DNA from: Pseudophaeobacter arcticus DSM 23566
GTDB taxonomy: Bacteria; Pseudomonadota; Alphaproteobacteria; Rhodobacterales; Rhodobacteraceae
DNA length: 64,000 bases
Reading direction: 5' to 3'
Assembly (NCBI RefSeq): GCF_000473205.1
Contig: NZ_KI421507.1
Span: 237,074-301,073 of the forward strand
In this document: one piece after another, positions 17,811 to 26,812 of the stretch
How positions within the stretch are numbered: position 1 is the stretch's first letter
How the letters are laid out: each line of letters opens with the position of its first letter
Made by a program: the position numbers and the translations under genes
The notes under the pieces: generated by a model
What the model was told of the DNA's origin: nothing
Database searches by the model: none
What the model saw: the letters and a program-made list of their open reading frames with translations, nothing else

Positions 17811-18605
17811 ATGCACCCACTTATCACTCAAGACCATATCGAACATTTCCAGCGTGATGGCGCGGTTCTGATCAAGGGGCTGTTCAAAGGACAGGTCGAC
17901 CAGCTGCGCCAAGGCGTTGCGCAAAACATGGCGGAGCCCGGCCCCTATGCGTCAAACAATGAGAAGGCCGGTCAGACCGGGCGCTTTTTTGATGACTATT
18001 GCAACTGGGGGCGCATTGCGGATTTTGAGGATGCCATCAGATCTTCACCGGTAGCGGAGGTTGCTGCAGACCTGATGCAGTCAGACCGGGTGCAGATGTT
18101 TCATGACCATGTTTTGGTGAAAGAGCCGGGGACCTCGATGGCGACGCCCTGGCATCAGGACGGCCCCTATTATTTTGTGGAAGGTCGCCAAACCATCAGT
18201 TTTTGGTCGCCGCTGGATCCGGTGAAAGAGGCCGCCCTGCGATGTGTTGCGGGCTCTCACAGGTGGGAGAAGGAAGTGTTGCCAACGCGTTGGGTTTCGC
18301 AGGAAGATTTCTTTGCCGACGAGGGCCAGTATATGGCGGTGCCTGATCCCGATGCCGAGGGCATGACCATTCTGGAATGGGAGATGGAGCCTGGCGATGC
18401 CGTGGCCTTTGATTACAAAACTCTGCATGGGGCCCGCGCCAATACCAGCAAGACCCGTCGACGGGCCTTCTCATTGCGGCTGGTGGGGGAGGATGCGCGC
18501 TATGTTGAGCGCCCGGGGCCGACGTCGCCCCCCTATCCGGGACATGAAATGCAGCCGGGGCAAAGGTTGCGAGAGGATTGGTTTCCGGTGTTGCTGCAGC
18601 GCTAG
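17811..18605 (+). CDS. Phytanoyl-CoA dioxygenase-family Fe(II)/2-oxoglutarate oxygenase
   Basis: A 264-residue non-heme iron oxygenase. The iron triad is H115 and D117 in PWHQDGPYYF and H206 in KTLHGARAN; an arginine in TRRRAFSLR (217-219) would bind 2-oxoglutarate. Members hydroxylate acyl-CoA, osmolytes or small metabolites, so the substrate remains open. The divergent LysR gene is the likely regulator. The coding region begins at the ATG at 17811. Confidence 0.87.
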   Translation: MHPLITQDHIEHFQRDGAVLIKGLFKGQVDQLRQGVAQNMAEPGPYASNNEKAGQTGRFFDDYCNWGRIADFEDAIRSSPVAEVAADLMQSDRVQMFHDHVLVKEPGTSMATPWHQDGPYYFVEGRQTISFWSPLDPVKEAALRCVAGSHRWEKEVLPTRWVSQEDFFADEGQYMAVPDPDAEGMTILEWEMEPGDAVAFDYKTLHGARANTSKTRRRAFSLRLVGEDARYVERPGPTSPPYPGHEMQPGQRLREDWFPVLLQR

Positions 18606-18650
18606 GCCTTAAGACCGCGCGCCTGGGCCGTGAAGGGATCAGCCTGGAAA

Positions 18651-18785
18651 ACTGGGCCCGGAGGACTGGGCCCGGAGGACTGGGCCTGCCAAGACTGGGC
18701 CTGCAAGGTTAGGGGAGGGGGCGCTGCCCCCTCTTGCGCCTGCTGGCGCAATTCACCCCTGGGATATTTGTGGCCAAATGAAATG
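18651..18785. repeat. Tandem units plus dispersed intergenic element, copy 1
   Basis: Two perfect 14-bp units actgggcccggagg (18651-18678) and two degenerate ones reach about 18708. They are followed by a GGGGGCGCTGCCCC palindrome (about 18717-18731) and, at 18765-18785, by gggatatttgtggccaaatg and aaatgg. The same palindrome-plus-gggatatttg arrangement recurs at 46681-46742, so this is a dispersed non-coding element. Confidence 0.75.
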
Positions 18786-18814
18786 GCGGCTGGTTCCATG
18801 GCGGGGTGTTTGGG

Positions 18815-19684
18815 TTAGAACCACTGTCCTGGTTCCATCAGGCCAAGGTCCAGCAATTGTCGCGAGTGCCAGTCAAAGGGGGTTGAGTTGTGCCATTTGA
18901 AACTGTCGATGGCAAAATCCGATCCGGGGTTGCGCTTGAGCGCTTTGGCGGTGCGGAAGGAACAGACGGCGGCGGTTAGATTGTGATGCCAGGGACAGGC
19001 ATAGGTGTTGTATTCCTGATCGTTGAAGGTGTGATTGTCTTGCAGGGTTAGCCCGTCCTTGACCCGGAACAGGGAAATCCTGTCGATCTTGCGGCTGGTC
19101 CAGGGGATATGTTCTTCATGGCGCCAGCGCACGCCGCCAAAGAAGTCCAGCTGTCTTTCGCGTGGCGCATTGGCCGTATCGTCCCAACGTGCCTGGGCGT
19201 AGTAGCCTGACTTGTCGAGAAAGGCCGTTTCCAGGGAAACCGCGCTGGGATGTTTTTGCAAATCGTCGGCATAGAGATCGATCACATAGGTCAGCATTGC
19301 CGCGCGCCGCTCTTCGGTGTGGAACGTCAGCATCTCTGCCACCGTTCTGGTTTCGCAGAAGGGGAAAAACAGGAATTCAGCATTGTAGCAATAGTAGAGC
19401 CAGCATCCCGGTTGCGCCGCGCCAATGATTTGATTTACCGCCTTGAAGACGTTTTCCGGGGCGCTGCAATCAAAGGGGACGCGGTGGATTCTTGATTTGA
19501 TGTCACGCGGCAGATCAAAGGCATCTGGCATCAGGGCAACAATGGTCCTGAAGCCAGATTGCAGATGATGGCGCAGGGTTGTGGCCACTTCGATATCGTC
19601 TTCGACAAAGATCAGCGCAACCGGGCCTTTGACCAGTAGGGTCTTTTGTTGTTTGAGAAAATCTTCCAGCGACGAATACATCAT
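18815..19684 (-). CDS. Uncharacterised protein, possible family 2-like glycosyltransferase
   Basis: A 289-residue soluble protein (from the MM pair at 19684/19681). VALIFVEDDIEVATTLRHHL resembles the nucleotide-sugar strand-helix start of a GT-A fold, and YYCYNAEFLFFPFCETRTV is reminiscent of the region of the metal-binding motif in family 2/92-like transferases. Later conserved-looking blocks are FFGGVRWRHEEHIP and CPWHHNLTAAVCSF. I recall similar proteins in other roseobacters but cannot name a function with certainty. The longer frame to 19759 has no ribosome site. Confidence 0.6.
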   Translation of the reverse strand: MMYSSLEDFLKQQKTLLVKGPVALIFVEDDIEVATTLRHHLQSGFRTIVALMPDAFDLPRDIKSRIHRVPFDCSAPENVFKAVNQIIGAAQPGCWLYYCYNAEFLFFPFCETRTVAEMLTFHTEERRAAMLTYVIDLYADDLQKHPSAVSLETAFLDKSGYYAQARWDDTANAPRERQLDFFGGVRWRHEEHIPWTSRKIDRISLFRVKDGLTLQDNHTFNDQEYNTYACPWHHNLTAAVCSFRTAKALKRNPGSDFAIDSFKWHNSTPFDWHSRQLLDLGLMEPGQWF

Positions 19685-19822
19685 GCTCTTGTGTCTTTGC
19701 CCTTTTGCTGCCGTTCTGGCATTTGACCTTAAAATCGGGTAATCCCGCCTGCATTGCAAGCCACGAGATTTGCCGTTAAGGCAGGCCGTTGTTCCCGATC
19801 CCTGCTGGAAGGCACCACAGAT

Positions 19823-21145
19823 ATGTCCGCGCCCAAGAAACTGTTTATCAAGACCTATGGCTGTCAGATGAATGTCTATGACAGTGAACGCATGGCCGAA
19901 GCGCTGGGCGGGCAGGGCTATACCGAGACCAAATCAGCGGATGAGGCAGATATGATCCTGCTGAACACCTGCCATATTCGCGAAAAAGCTGCCGAAAAAG
20001 TCTACTCGGAACTGGGGCGGTTCAAAAAGCTGAAGGCTCAGAAGCCGGATCTCAAGATTGGGGTTGCGGGCTGTGTGGCCCAGGCTGAGGGGCAGGAGAT
20101 CATGCGTCGCCAACCGCTGGTGGATCTGGTGGTTGGGCCGCAAAGCTACCACCGCTTGCCAGAGATGGAGGCAAAGACACGTGAAGGGGAGAAGGTGCTC
20201 GACACCGATTTCCCCGAAGAGGACAAGTTTGAGCAACTGAAGCACCGCCCCAAGTCCAAACGTGGTCCGACGGCGTTTTTGACCGTGCAGGAGGGCTGTG
20301 ACAAATTTTGTGCCTTTTGCGTTGTGCCCTATACCCGTGGCGCCGAGGTCTCGCGTCCGGCGGATCGTATCCTCACCGAGGCCCGCGATCTGGTTGAACG
20401 CGGGGTGCGCGAGATCACCCTGCTGGGGCAGAACGTCAATGCCTATCACGGTGCCGGAGCCAATGGTGATCTGACCCTGGCCCAGCTGATCTGGGAGTTG
20501 GACAAGGTGGAGGGGCTGGAGCGGATCCGGTTTACCACCAGCCATCCCAACGACATGATGGATGACCTGATCGAGGCCCATGGTACCTGCAAGAAGCTGA
20601 TGCCCTATCTGCATCTTCCGGTACAGGCAGGGTCTGACAAAATTCTCAAGCGGATGAACCGCAGCCATACCGCTGAGAGCTATCTGCGCTTGATTGAACG
20701 GATCCGCGCGGCGCGGCCGGATATTCTGATCTCGGGTGATTTTATCGTAGGCTTCCCTGAGGAGACCGAAGAGGATTTCCAAGCCACCCTGGATCTGGTC
20801 GAAGAGGTCAAATACGGCACCGCCTATTCCTTTAAGTACTCCACCCGTCCCGGAACCCCCGCCGCCGAGCGTCCGCAGGTCGATCCGGTTGAGGCCGATG
20901 ACCGGTTGCAGCGGTTGCAGGCGTTGTTGACGCGTCAGCAGCGAGAGATCCAGGACAGCATGGTGGGGCGTGAGGTTGGCGTTTTGTTCGAGAAACCGGG
21001 GCGTCAGGCGGGTCAGATGCTGGGAAAATCAGACTATTTGCACGCGGTTCACGTTGCGGATTGCAACCGGCAGGCGGGGGAGCTGGCGCGGGTACGGATC
21101 GTTTCTTCCCGTACAAATTCGCTGGCGGGTGAGTTGATCGGCTAG
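19823..21145 (+). CDS. miaB: tRNA-2-methylthio-N6-dimethylallyladenosine synthase
   Basis: A 440-residue radical SAM methylthiotransferase modifying A37 of tRNAs that read U-starting codons. The N-terminal UPF0004 domain carries C14 (KTYGCQMN), C50 (LNTCHIR) and C84 (VAGCVAQ) for the auxiliary cluster; the radical SAM motif is C159, C163, C166 in [14 protein letters not shown] domain ends the protein. The ATG at 19823 gives the family N-terminus. It heads the conserved block that continues with phoH, ybeY, corC and lnt. Confidence 0.95.
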   Translation: MSAPKKLFIKTYGCQMNVYDSERMAEALGGQGYTETKSADEADMILLNTCHIREKAAEKVYSELGRFKKLKAQKPDLKIGVAGCVAQAEGQEIMRRQPLVDLVVGPQSYHRLPEMEAKTREGEKVLDTDFPEEDKFEQLKHRPKSKRGPTAFLTVQEGCDKFCAFCVVPYTRGAEVSRPADRILTEARDLVERGVREITLLGQNVNAYHGAGANGDLTLAQLIWELDKVEGLERIRFTTSHPNDMMDDLIEAHGTCKKLMPYLHLPVQAGSDKILKRMNRSHTAESYLRLIERIRAARPDILISGDFIVGFPEETEEDFQATLDLVEEVKYGTAYSFKYSTRPGTPAAERPQVDPVEADDRLQRLQALLTRQQREIQDSMVGREVGVLFEKPGRQAGQMLGKSDYLHAVHVADCNRQAGELARVRIVSSRTNSLAGELIG

Positions 21146-21509
21146 CAGGGCATATGCCTTTTTGCGGTCTTCTGGCGTCGGGCACCTGTGATCTGGAGGG
21201 TTTTCCTGGCAGGGAGCGATTCTTTTTGCCGCTGACTGCTGGTTGATTTTACTGGGAAAACTATTTTTACGGGCGTTTGATTTTGGAGAGTGAGTCATAA
21301 TTGCTGCGCTCTTGGCTACAATTGAAACAAAACGGTATGAGTGTTGCCCGAAAGCGCATAATCTTGCGAAAAGCCTATAAAGGCAGGGGCTGTTTTTATG
21401 AAAAAGCTGTGTAGATTGTTGCTAATAACCTGAGTGTTAGGAATTTTAAGCGGCAAGCTTCTCTGGGCGATACCCCCGGGGGGACTTAGGTGAAGGAAAT
21501 CTGGTTGTG
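21146..21509. other. Intergenic stretch, no gene seen
   Basis: The 364 bp between miaB and the OmpA-like gene are AT-richer toward 21290-21440. No convincing open frame, tRNA or terminator hairpin was found. It probably carries the promoter for the two envelope genes downstream. Confidence 0.5.
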
Positions 21510-22076
21510 ATGACATTTAATGTAAAAAACATGGTCGCCCTGTTGGCCGCTGCCGTGGCCACGGTGAGCTTGTCGATAGGGTCGGTACAGGCGCAGCAGC
21601 GCACAATTGTTGGTGAACGCTATGTTCCGACCATCTGGGTTGACCCTGACGGCTGTGAGCACTGGGTCATGGACGACGGCGCCGAAGGCTATATGACGCC
21701 GCATGTGACCTCTGATGGCAAACCCGTTTGCCGCCGTGGCAATCTGTGTGGTGTGATGGAGACGGATCAGTTCTTTGCGACTGACAAGCACTATATCAAC
21801 GCCGCCGGTCAGACGCGCCTGAAAGAGTTCTTCAACTCCAACAAGGGCAGCGTGCGCTCCTTTGTGATTGCCGGTCATACCGACAGCCGGGCCTCTGACG
21901 AATATAACATCCGCCTGTCACAGCGCCGCGCAAATGCGGTTGCGGGGGTTGCCAAATCGGTTGGTGCGCGGATCGCTGATATTCGCGCCTATGGTGAGCG
22001 TGACCCACGTGTACCCAATACCAGTGCCTCCAACATGGCGCAGAACCGTCGCGTCGAAATTTATTGCTTGCGCTAA
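21510..22076 (+). CDS. OmpA-family outer-envelope protein with N-terminal CEHW motif
   Basis: A 188-residue secreted protein. A signal peptide (VALLAAAVATVSLSIGSVQA) is followed by a motif region WVDPDGCEHWVMDDGAEGY and DGKPVC, then an OmpA C-terminal peptidoglycan-binding domain with FVIAGHTDSRASDEYN and LSQRRANAVAG and a terminal RRVEIYCLR. It should anchor to murein in the periplasm. The ATG at 21510 follows GAAGGAAA; a GTG directly before it is also possible. The motif before the OmpA domain is repeated in the next gene, 15 bp downstream. Confidence 0.85.
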   Translation: MTFNVKNMVALLAAAVATVSLSIGSVQAQQRTIVGERYVPTIWVDPDGCEHWVMDDGAEGYMTPHVTSDGKPVCRRGNLCGVMETDQFFATDKHYINAAGQTRLKEFFNSNKGSVRSFVIAGHTDSRASDEYNIRLSQRRANAVAGVAKSVGARIADIRAYGERDPRVPNTSASNMAQNRRVEIYCLR

Positions 22077-22091
22077 ATTAAGGACATCAAG

Positions 22092-22397
22092 ATGCACCTA
22101 CTCAAAGCAACCGCGCTGTCCCTTGCGCTGACCGCCGTGGCAGCCTGTGAAGTCACCGAGGACAAAACCCGCGATCAACACGCCGGGGATGGGTCAAACA
22201 CCCATCTGTCGAATATGACTGCAGGAATCTGGGTTGACCCGGAAGGCTGTGAACATTGGATCATTGATGACGGTCTCGAAGGCTATGCGGATCTGCGGCG
22301 CACCCCCGATGGCAAGCCTGTCTGCAACAGCCCGCTGCCGCGCAATGTGGCAACGGGGCCGTTCAAGGATGGCTCTAACTTCCCGGATTCTCTCTAA
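22092..22397 (+). CDS. Small lipoprotein sharing the CEHW motif
   Basis: A 101-residue probable lipoprotein: the signal peptide ends in LTAVAAC, giving a lipidated C19. The mature part carries IWVDPEGCEHWIIDDGLEGY and DGKPVC, closely matching the region in front of the OmpA domain of the gene just upstream. It has no other domain. The two genes are 15 bp apart and end at a strong terminator, so they form one transcript; interaction of the two proteins at the cell wall is a reasonable guess. Confidence 0.8.
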   Translation: MHLLKATALSLALTAVAACEVTEDKTRDQHAGDGSNTHLSNMTAGIWVDPEGCEHWIIDDGLEGYADLRRTPDGKPVCNSPLPRNVATGPFKDGSNFPDSL

Positions 22398-22436
22398 GGC
22401 TTTGATGCCGTCTGAAATCACTTGGTTCAAAGACAT

Positions 22437-22463
22437 GGTCGCCCCTTTGGGGCGGCCTTTTTT
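22437..22463 (+). terminator. Terminator after the envelope pair
   Basis: GGTCGCCCC (22437-22445) pairs with GGGGCGGCC (22449-22457) across a TTT loop and is followed by six T residues. It closes the OmpA-like/lipoprotein transcript before phoH. Confidence 0.9.
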
Positions 22464-22559
22464 GTCTCATCTTTGTGAATTTACGGGTCGCCTGCTTGCG
22501 CCTGAGCGGTGGCAGATGCAAACTGTTGAGAGAAACATCAAACTCAGGAGCTCCCCCCA

Positions 22560-23567
22560 TTGGTCACAAGCGCTCGGATCCAGCCACCGACCCCCAGCAA
22601 CACGCATGAGGTGCTGCTCGAATTCCCTGACAATCGCCTGCTGATTGATCTTTGCGGTGAATTTGATCGCAACCTGACGGAAATCGAGCAGAAAATCGGT
22701 GTCCAGATTGTGCGCCGGGGCAATCAGCTTTCGGTGCTGGGAGAAGAAGCGCTGCGGGATCAGGCCGCTGAGGTGCTCATTTCGCTCTATGATCGGCTGG
22801 AAACGGGCCGCAGCGTTGAACATGGCGATGTCGACCGCGAGCTGCGCATGGGGCATTCCGGCGATGAGGTCGGCGACGACCAGCTTGAGATGTTCAAAGG
22901 TGGCCAGGTTGAGATCAAGACCCGCAAAAAACTGGTAGAGCCGCGCACCGATGCGCAAAAGGCCTATGTGCGGTCACTGTTCGAGCATGAACTGGCCTTT
23001 GGCATTGGCCCTGCCGGTACGGGTAAGACCTATCTGGCGGTTGCTGTCGGGGTGAACCTGTTTATCACCGGCCAGGTGGATAAGATCATCCTGTCGCGCC
23101 CGGCAGTAGAGGCCGGGGAGAAGCTCGGCTATCTGCCAGGTGACATGAAGGACAAGGTCGATCCCTACATGCAGCCGCTATATGATGCGCTGAATGATTT
23201 CCTGCCCGGTAAGCAGTTGGCCAAGCTGCTGGAGGAAAAGCAGATCGAAATCGCACCTCTGGCCTTTATGCGGGGGCGTACGCTGTCCAATGCCTTTGTG
23301 GTGCTGGACGAGGCGCAGAATGCCACTTCGATGCAAATGAAGATGTTTCTGACCCGCCTTGGCGAAGGCTCGCGTATGGTCATAACGGGCGACCGGACGC
23401 AGGTGGATCTGCCGCGTGGGGTGACTTCGGGCCTGGCGGATGCGGAACGTTTGCTCGCGTCGATTTCCAAGATCAGCTTTAATTACTTTACCGCGCGCGA
23501 TGTGGTGCGACATCCGCTTGTCGCCGCCATCATCGAGGCCTATGACGCTGAGGCACCACCGGCCTGA
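22560..23567 (+). CDS. phoH: PhoH-family ATPase
   Basis: A 335-residue cytoplasmic P-loop ATPase of the PhoH/YbeZ group. Walker A is GPAGTGKTYLAV (150-161), Walker B is FVVLDEAQNA, and ITGDRTQVDLP is a sensor-like block. It partners genetically with YbeY in rRNA metabolism in many bacteria. It starts at TTG 22560, placed 9 bp after a perfect AGGAG; no ATG fits the family N-terminus. ybeY, corC and lnt follow on the same strand. Confidence 0.9.
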   Translation: MVTSARIQPPTPSNTHEVLLEFPDNRLLIDLCGEFDRNLTEIEQKIGVQIVRRGNQLSVLGEEALRDQAAEVLISLYDRLETGRSVEHGDVDRELRMGHSGDEVGDDQLEMFKGGQVEIKTRKKLVEPRTDAQKAYVRSLFEHELAFGIGPAGTGKTYLAVAVGVNLFITGQVDKIILSRPAVEAGEKLGYLPGDMKDKVDPYMQPLYDALNDFLPGKQLAKLLEEKQIEIAPLAFMRGRTLSNAFVVLDEAQNATSMQMKMFLTRLGEGSRMVITGDRTQVDLPRGVTSGLADAERLLASISKISFNYFTARDVVRHPLVAAIIEAYDAEAPPA

Positions 23568-23675
23568 TATGGGGCGCCTTGATACGGAGGGCCTTGCGGC
23601 GGGCCTGACGGTGGCAAAAGGCTGTCGCGCGGCACGGTGGCGCAGCGGCGCAGCGTATTGAAGGTGGCGGAATAC

Positions 23676-24200
23676 ATGGCTTTGGAGATCTCAATCGAGG
23701 ACAGCCGCTGGCAACAGGCTGGGCTGGAAGACGGGCTGGAAGATCTGGCGCATCAGGCGGTTGCTGCGGTGCTTGGGCATTTTGATCTTGATCCAGAACA
23801 TTGCGAGATTGCCTTGCTGGCCTGCGATGATGACCAGATCGCTGGTTTGAATGCCGAGTTTCGCGAAAAACCTGTTCCCACCAATGTGCTGAGCTGGCCA
23901 GCGGAAGATCTGGCCGCATCAGAACCGGGCGGGCAGCCTTTGAGGCCAGAGGCAGATTTTACCGGCGAGATCCCGCTCGGCGATATTGCCATTGCCTATG
24001 ACACCTGTGCCCGCGAAGCCGCTGCCGCAAAAAAGCCGCTAGCGGATCATTTGCGCCACCTGATCGTTCACGGAGTGTTGCATCTTTTGGGCTATGACCA
24101 CATTAGCGACCTTGACGCCACAGTGATGGAAGGCTTGGAGGTCGAGATACTTGGCAATTTGGGTCTGGATGACCCATATACTGTGGATGATAGCCTTTGA
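23676..24200 (+). CDS. ybeY: Endoribonuclease/rRNA maturation factor YbeY
   Basis: A 174-residue metalloprotein acting in 16S rRNA 3' maturation and ribosome quality control. The zinc-binding motif HGVLHLLGYDH gives H132, H136 and H142. An insertion of about 20 residues around PAEDLAASEPGGQPLRPEA lies in the middle, as in other alphaproteobacterial YbeY proteins. I used the ATG at 23676; an upstream GTG frame at 23637 is less likely. Confidence 0.92.
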   Translation: MALEISIEDSRWQQAGLEDGLEDLAHQAVAAVLGHFDLDPEHCEIALLACDDDQIAGLNAEFREKPVPTNVLSWPAEDLAASEPGGQPLRPEADFTGEIPLGDIAIAYDTCAREAAAAKKPLADHLRHLIVHGVLHLLGYDHISDLDATVMEGLEVEILGNLGLDDPYTVDDSL

Positions 24201-24222
24201 CCGGGCATTTTGGATAGGACAG

Positions 24223-25125
24223 ATGGGCGATATAGAAGGCAGTTCTAACGCGGCGCATGGCGCGCTACAGAACATTGGCAGCACTGCGGCAGAAGCCGGC
24301 GCTGCACACCGACCAGGTTTCTGGGAGCGTATTTTTGGCTCCTTTGCACCGACCTCACCTCAGCACCAGCCAAAGGCGGAACTGGAGGGGCCTAGTCCTG
24401 CAGCCCAGTCTCATGGGATGATAAACCTGCGCCGTATGCGGGTGGAAGATGTTGCCATTCCCTCGGCTGAAATCCTCTCGGTTCCGGTCTCCATTGACCG
24501 TGATGACCTGGTGCAGGTGTTCCGTGACAGTGGGTTTACCCGGATTCCTGTCTATGAGGGCACCCTGGATACGCCGCTTGGCTTTGCTCATCTCAAGGAT
24601 TTTGCCCTGACCCATGGGTTCAATGGCGGCAGCAAGCCCTTTGAACTGCAGCAGATGCTGCGTCCTTTGCTGTTTGTGCCCCCCTCAATGCCAATTGGTG
24701 TGCTTTTGGCCAAGATGCAGGCGGAGCGTCGGCATATGGCTCTGGTGATCGACGAATATGGCGGTGTTGACGGCCTGGTGACGATTGAAGATCTGATCGA
24801 ACAGGTGATCGGTGAGATCGAAGACGAACACGACCCCGGCGAGGATCAGACCTGGTATCAGGAAAAGGCCGGTTGCTATATCGCTTTGGCGCGGACACCG
24901 CTGGCGGAATTTGAGACCGAGATCGGCCAGTCGCTGACCCGGCATGAAGATGTCGATGGCGAAGAGATCGAAACGCTCGGCGGGCTGGTCTTTATGCTGT
25001 CTGGCCGGGTTCCGGCACGGGGAGAGGTCATTGTGCACCCGGATGGGCCGGAATTCGAAGTCATGGACGCCGACCCGCGCCGGATTAAACGGTTGCGGGT
25101 GATGATGCCGGACCCTGCCGCATGA
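24223..25125 (+). CDS. corC: CorC/TlyC-type CBS-domain protein
   Basis: A 300-residue cytoplasmic protein with a CBS pair (about 80-200; VEDVAIPSAEILSVP and VIDEYGGVDGLVTIEDLIEQ are the two CBS signatures) and a C-terminal CorC_HlyC transporter-associated domain ending in RRIKRLRVMM. Such proteins are linked to magnesium/cobalt efflux and envelope integrity. AGGA precedes the ATG at 24223. Its stop overlaps the lnt start by ATGA. Confidence 0.9.
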   Translation: MGDIEGSSNAAHGALQNIGSTAAEAGAAHRPGFWERIFGSFAPTSPQHQPKAELEGPSPAAQSHGMINLRRMRVEDVAIPSAEILSVPVSIDRDDLVQVFRDSGFTRIPVYEGTLDTPLGFAHLKDFALTHGFNGGSKPFELQQMLRPLLFVPPSMPIGVLLAKMQAERRHMALVIDEYGGVDGLVTIEDLIEQVIGEIEDEHDPGEDQTWYQEKAGCYIALARTPLAEFETEIGQSLTRHEDVDGEEIETLGGLVFMLSGRVPARGEVIVHPDGPEFEVMDADPRRIKRLRVMMPDPAA

Positions 25126-26747
25126 TGAGCGGCCTGCGGGGCAGATGCTTGCGCGCAGCGCGGCGGAGGTCAAGCTGGGTTGCGGGGCTTTCGGCCTTTG
25201 GTCTGGGGGCGCTGCTGTCGGTTTCGCTTGCCCCGCTGCACATCCTGCTGAGCCTGCCACTGGCGCTTGGCGGCTTGGGGGTGCTGGCGCTTTGGGCGCG
25301 CTCCCCTTTGCAGGCCTCGGCGATTGGCTGGTTGGCGGGGGCGGGCTATTTTGGCTTTGGTCTCTCCTGGATTGTTGAGCCCTTTCAGGTTGACGCGGCC
25401 CGGTATGCCTGGATGGCGCCCTTTGCGCTGGTGTTTCTCGCCGCTGGGTTGGCGCTGTTTTGGGCAGTGGGCTTTGGCCTGGCCGTCCGCTGGAGCCCAA
25501 TGGGCGGGGAAAGACACACTCAGGAGGGCAGGCGGCTGGTGCTTTTGCTGGCGCTCTGGTCCTTGATGGAAATAGGGCGGGCCTATCTCTTTACCGGTTT
25601 CCCCTGGGCGGGGTTTGGACAGTTCTGGATTGATACCCCGGCGGCGCAGCTGCTGCCCTGGATCGGCGGGCAGGGGCTGGCAGTGCTGACGCTTGCGGTG
25701 ACGCTGCCGCTGGCGTTGCTGCGCAGGCGGCCCTTGCTGGCAGTCTCGCCGTTGCTGGGGGTGGCCCTGGCTGGCTACGCCTTGCCACAGCCACCAGAGC
25801 CCGAGATGACCTCTCATCTGGTGCGATTGGTGCAACCCAACGCGCCGCAGGCGGAAAAGTGGCTCCCCGAGCGGCGCTGGGATTTTGTGCGCCGTGCCAT
25901 CGAGATGAGCGCGGCAGGACTAGGCCAGGATCAGGCCAGTCTGGATGGGGCGAGCTTGGATCGGGCCAGTCTGGATCGGGCCAGTCTGGATCAGATCAGG
26001 CCGGATCCAGTTCGGCCGGATCTGATTGTCTGGCCAGAGACTTCGGTGCCGCAGTTGTTGAACAATGCCGACGATACTCTGTCTGCAATTTCAGAGCGGG
26101 TTGCAGGCGTGCCGGTACTTTTGGGCATCCAGCGACGCGCAGAAGGGCGCTACTACAATTCAGCCGTCCGGGTGAGTTCCGAAGGACGCGCGGATCAGAT
26201 CTACGACAAGGCGCATCTGGTGCCCTTTGGGGAATATGTTCCCTTTGGGGATCTGATGGCCCGGTTTGGGATCCATGGTTTTGCGGCCCAAAACGGGTCG
26301 GGCTATAGCGCTGGTCCGGGGCCGACCTTGATGGATCTGGGCATTGGCCAAGCACTGCCGCTGATCTGCTATGAAGCTGTCTTTGCCCGGGATGTAAACG
26401 CCACCCCGGCGCGCCCGGATATGCTGATCCAGATCACCAATGATGCCTGGTTTGGCACCCGCTCCGGTCCATACCAGCATTTGGTGCAGGCGCGGATGCG
26501 CGCCGCCGAACAGGGGCTGCCGATGCTGCGGGCCGCCAACACCGGGATCACCGCGATGATCGACCCCTTCGGGCGGCTGCGTGAGTCCATCGCATTGGGA
26601 AAGGCCGGTGTCGTTGATGCTGTGCTGCCGCAGCCACTGGCCGCCACTGTTTACAGCCGCACCGGGGATCTCCCGGTGGTTTTCCTGTGCATCGCCATGG
26701 GGCTGGCAGCTGTGAAAAAACGACGCAGATCTGCGAAACTCTCATAG
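25122..26747 (+). CDS. lnt: Apolipoprotein N-acyltransferase
   Basis: A 541-residue inner-membrane enzyme that adds the third acyl chain to lipoproteins. It has about seven membrane helices in the first 220 residues and then a periplasmic nitrilase-like domain. The triad is E306 in IVWPETSVP, K363 in IYDKAHLVPFGEY and C416 in PLICYEAVF. Residues 272-291 are four copies of a pentapeptide ASLD-R/G/Q, encoded by a 15-bp tandem repeat, inserted before the first catalytic strand; this is not part of the family fold as I know it. Translationally coupled to corC. Confidence 0.93.
   Translation: MMSGLRGRCLRAARRRSSWVAGLSAFGLGALLSVSLAPLHILLSLPLALGGLGVLALWARSPLQASAIGWLAGAGYFGFGLSWIVEPFQVDAARYAWMAPFALVFLAAGLALFWAVGFGLAVRWSPMGGERHTQEGRRLVLLLALWSLMEIGRAYLFTGFPWAGFGQFWIDTPAAQLLPWIGGQGLAVLTLAVTLPLALLRRRPLLAVSPLLGVALAGYALPQPPEPEMTSHLVRLVQPNAPQAEKWLPERRWDFVRRAIEMSAAGLGQDQASLDGASLDRASLDRASLDQIRPDPVRPDLIVWPETSVPQLLNNADDTLSAISERVAGVPVLLGIQRRAEGRYYNSAVRVSSEGRADQIYDKAHLVPFGEYVPFGDLMARFGIHGFAAQNGSGYSAGPGPTLMDLGIGQALPLICYEAVFARDVNATPARPDMLIQITNDAWFGTRSGPYQHLVQARMRAAEQGLPMLRAANTGITAMIDPFGRLRESIALGKAGVVDAVLPQPLAATVYSRTGDLPVVFLCIAMGLAAVKKRRRSAKLS
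25935..25994 (+). repeat. Four 15-bp tandem units inside lnt
   Basis: Units gccagtctggatggg, gcgagcttggatcgg, gccagtctggatcgg and gccagtctggatcag run head to tail and in frame, encoding repeated ASLD-X pentapeptides. Flanking codons (DQIRPDPVRPD) look like decayed repeats of the same kind. Confidence 0.95.
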
Positions 26748-26772
26748 TGCGTTAACGTCTGGCGATTAGTAT

Positions 26773-26801
26773 TTGACCTCTAGTTCATCCGAGCGTACTT
26801 G
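26773..26801 (+). promoter_or_regulatory. metK promoter
   Basis: TTGACC (26773-26778), a 17-bp spacer and TACTTG (26796-26801) fit a sigma-70-type promoter. The predicted start lies about 7 bp further on, just in front of the riboswitch, which supports the assignment. Confidence 0.5.
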
Positions 26802-26812
26802 GTACGAAGTCC

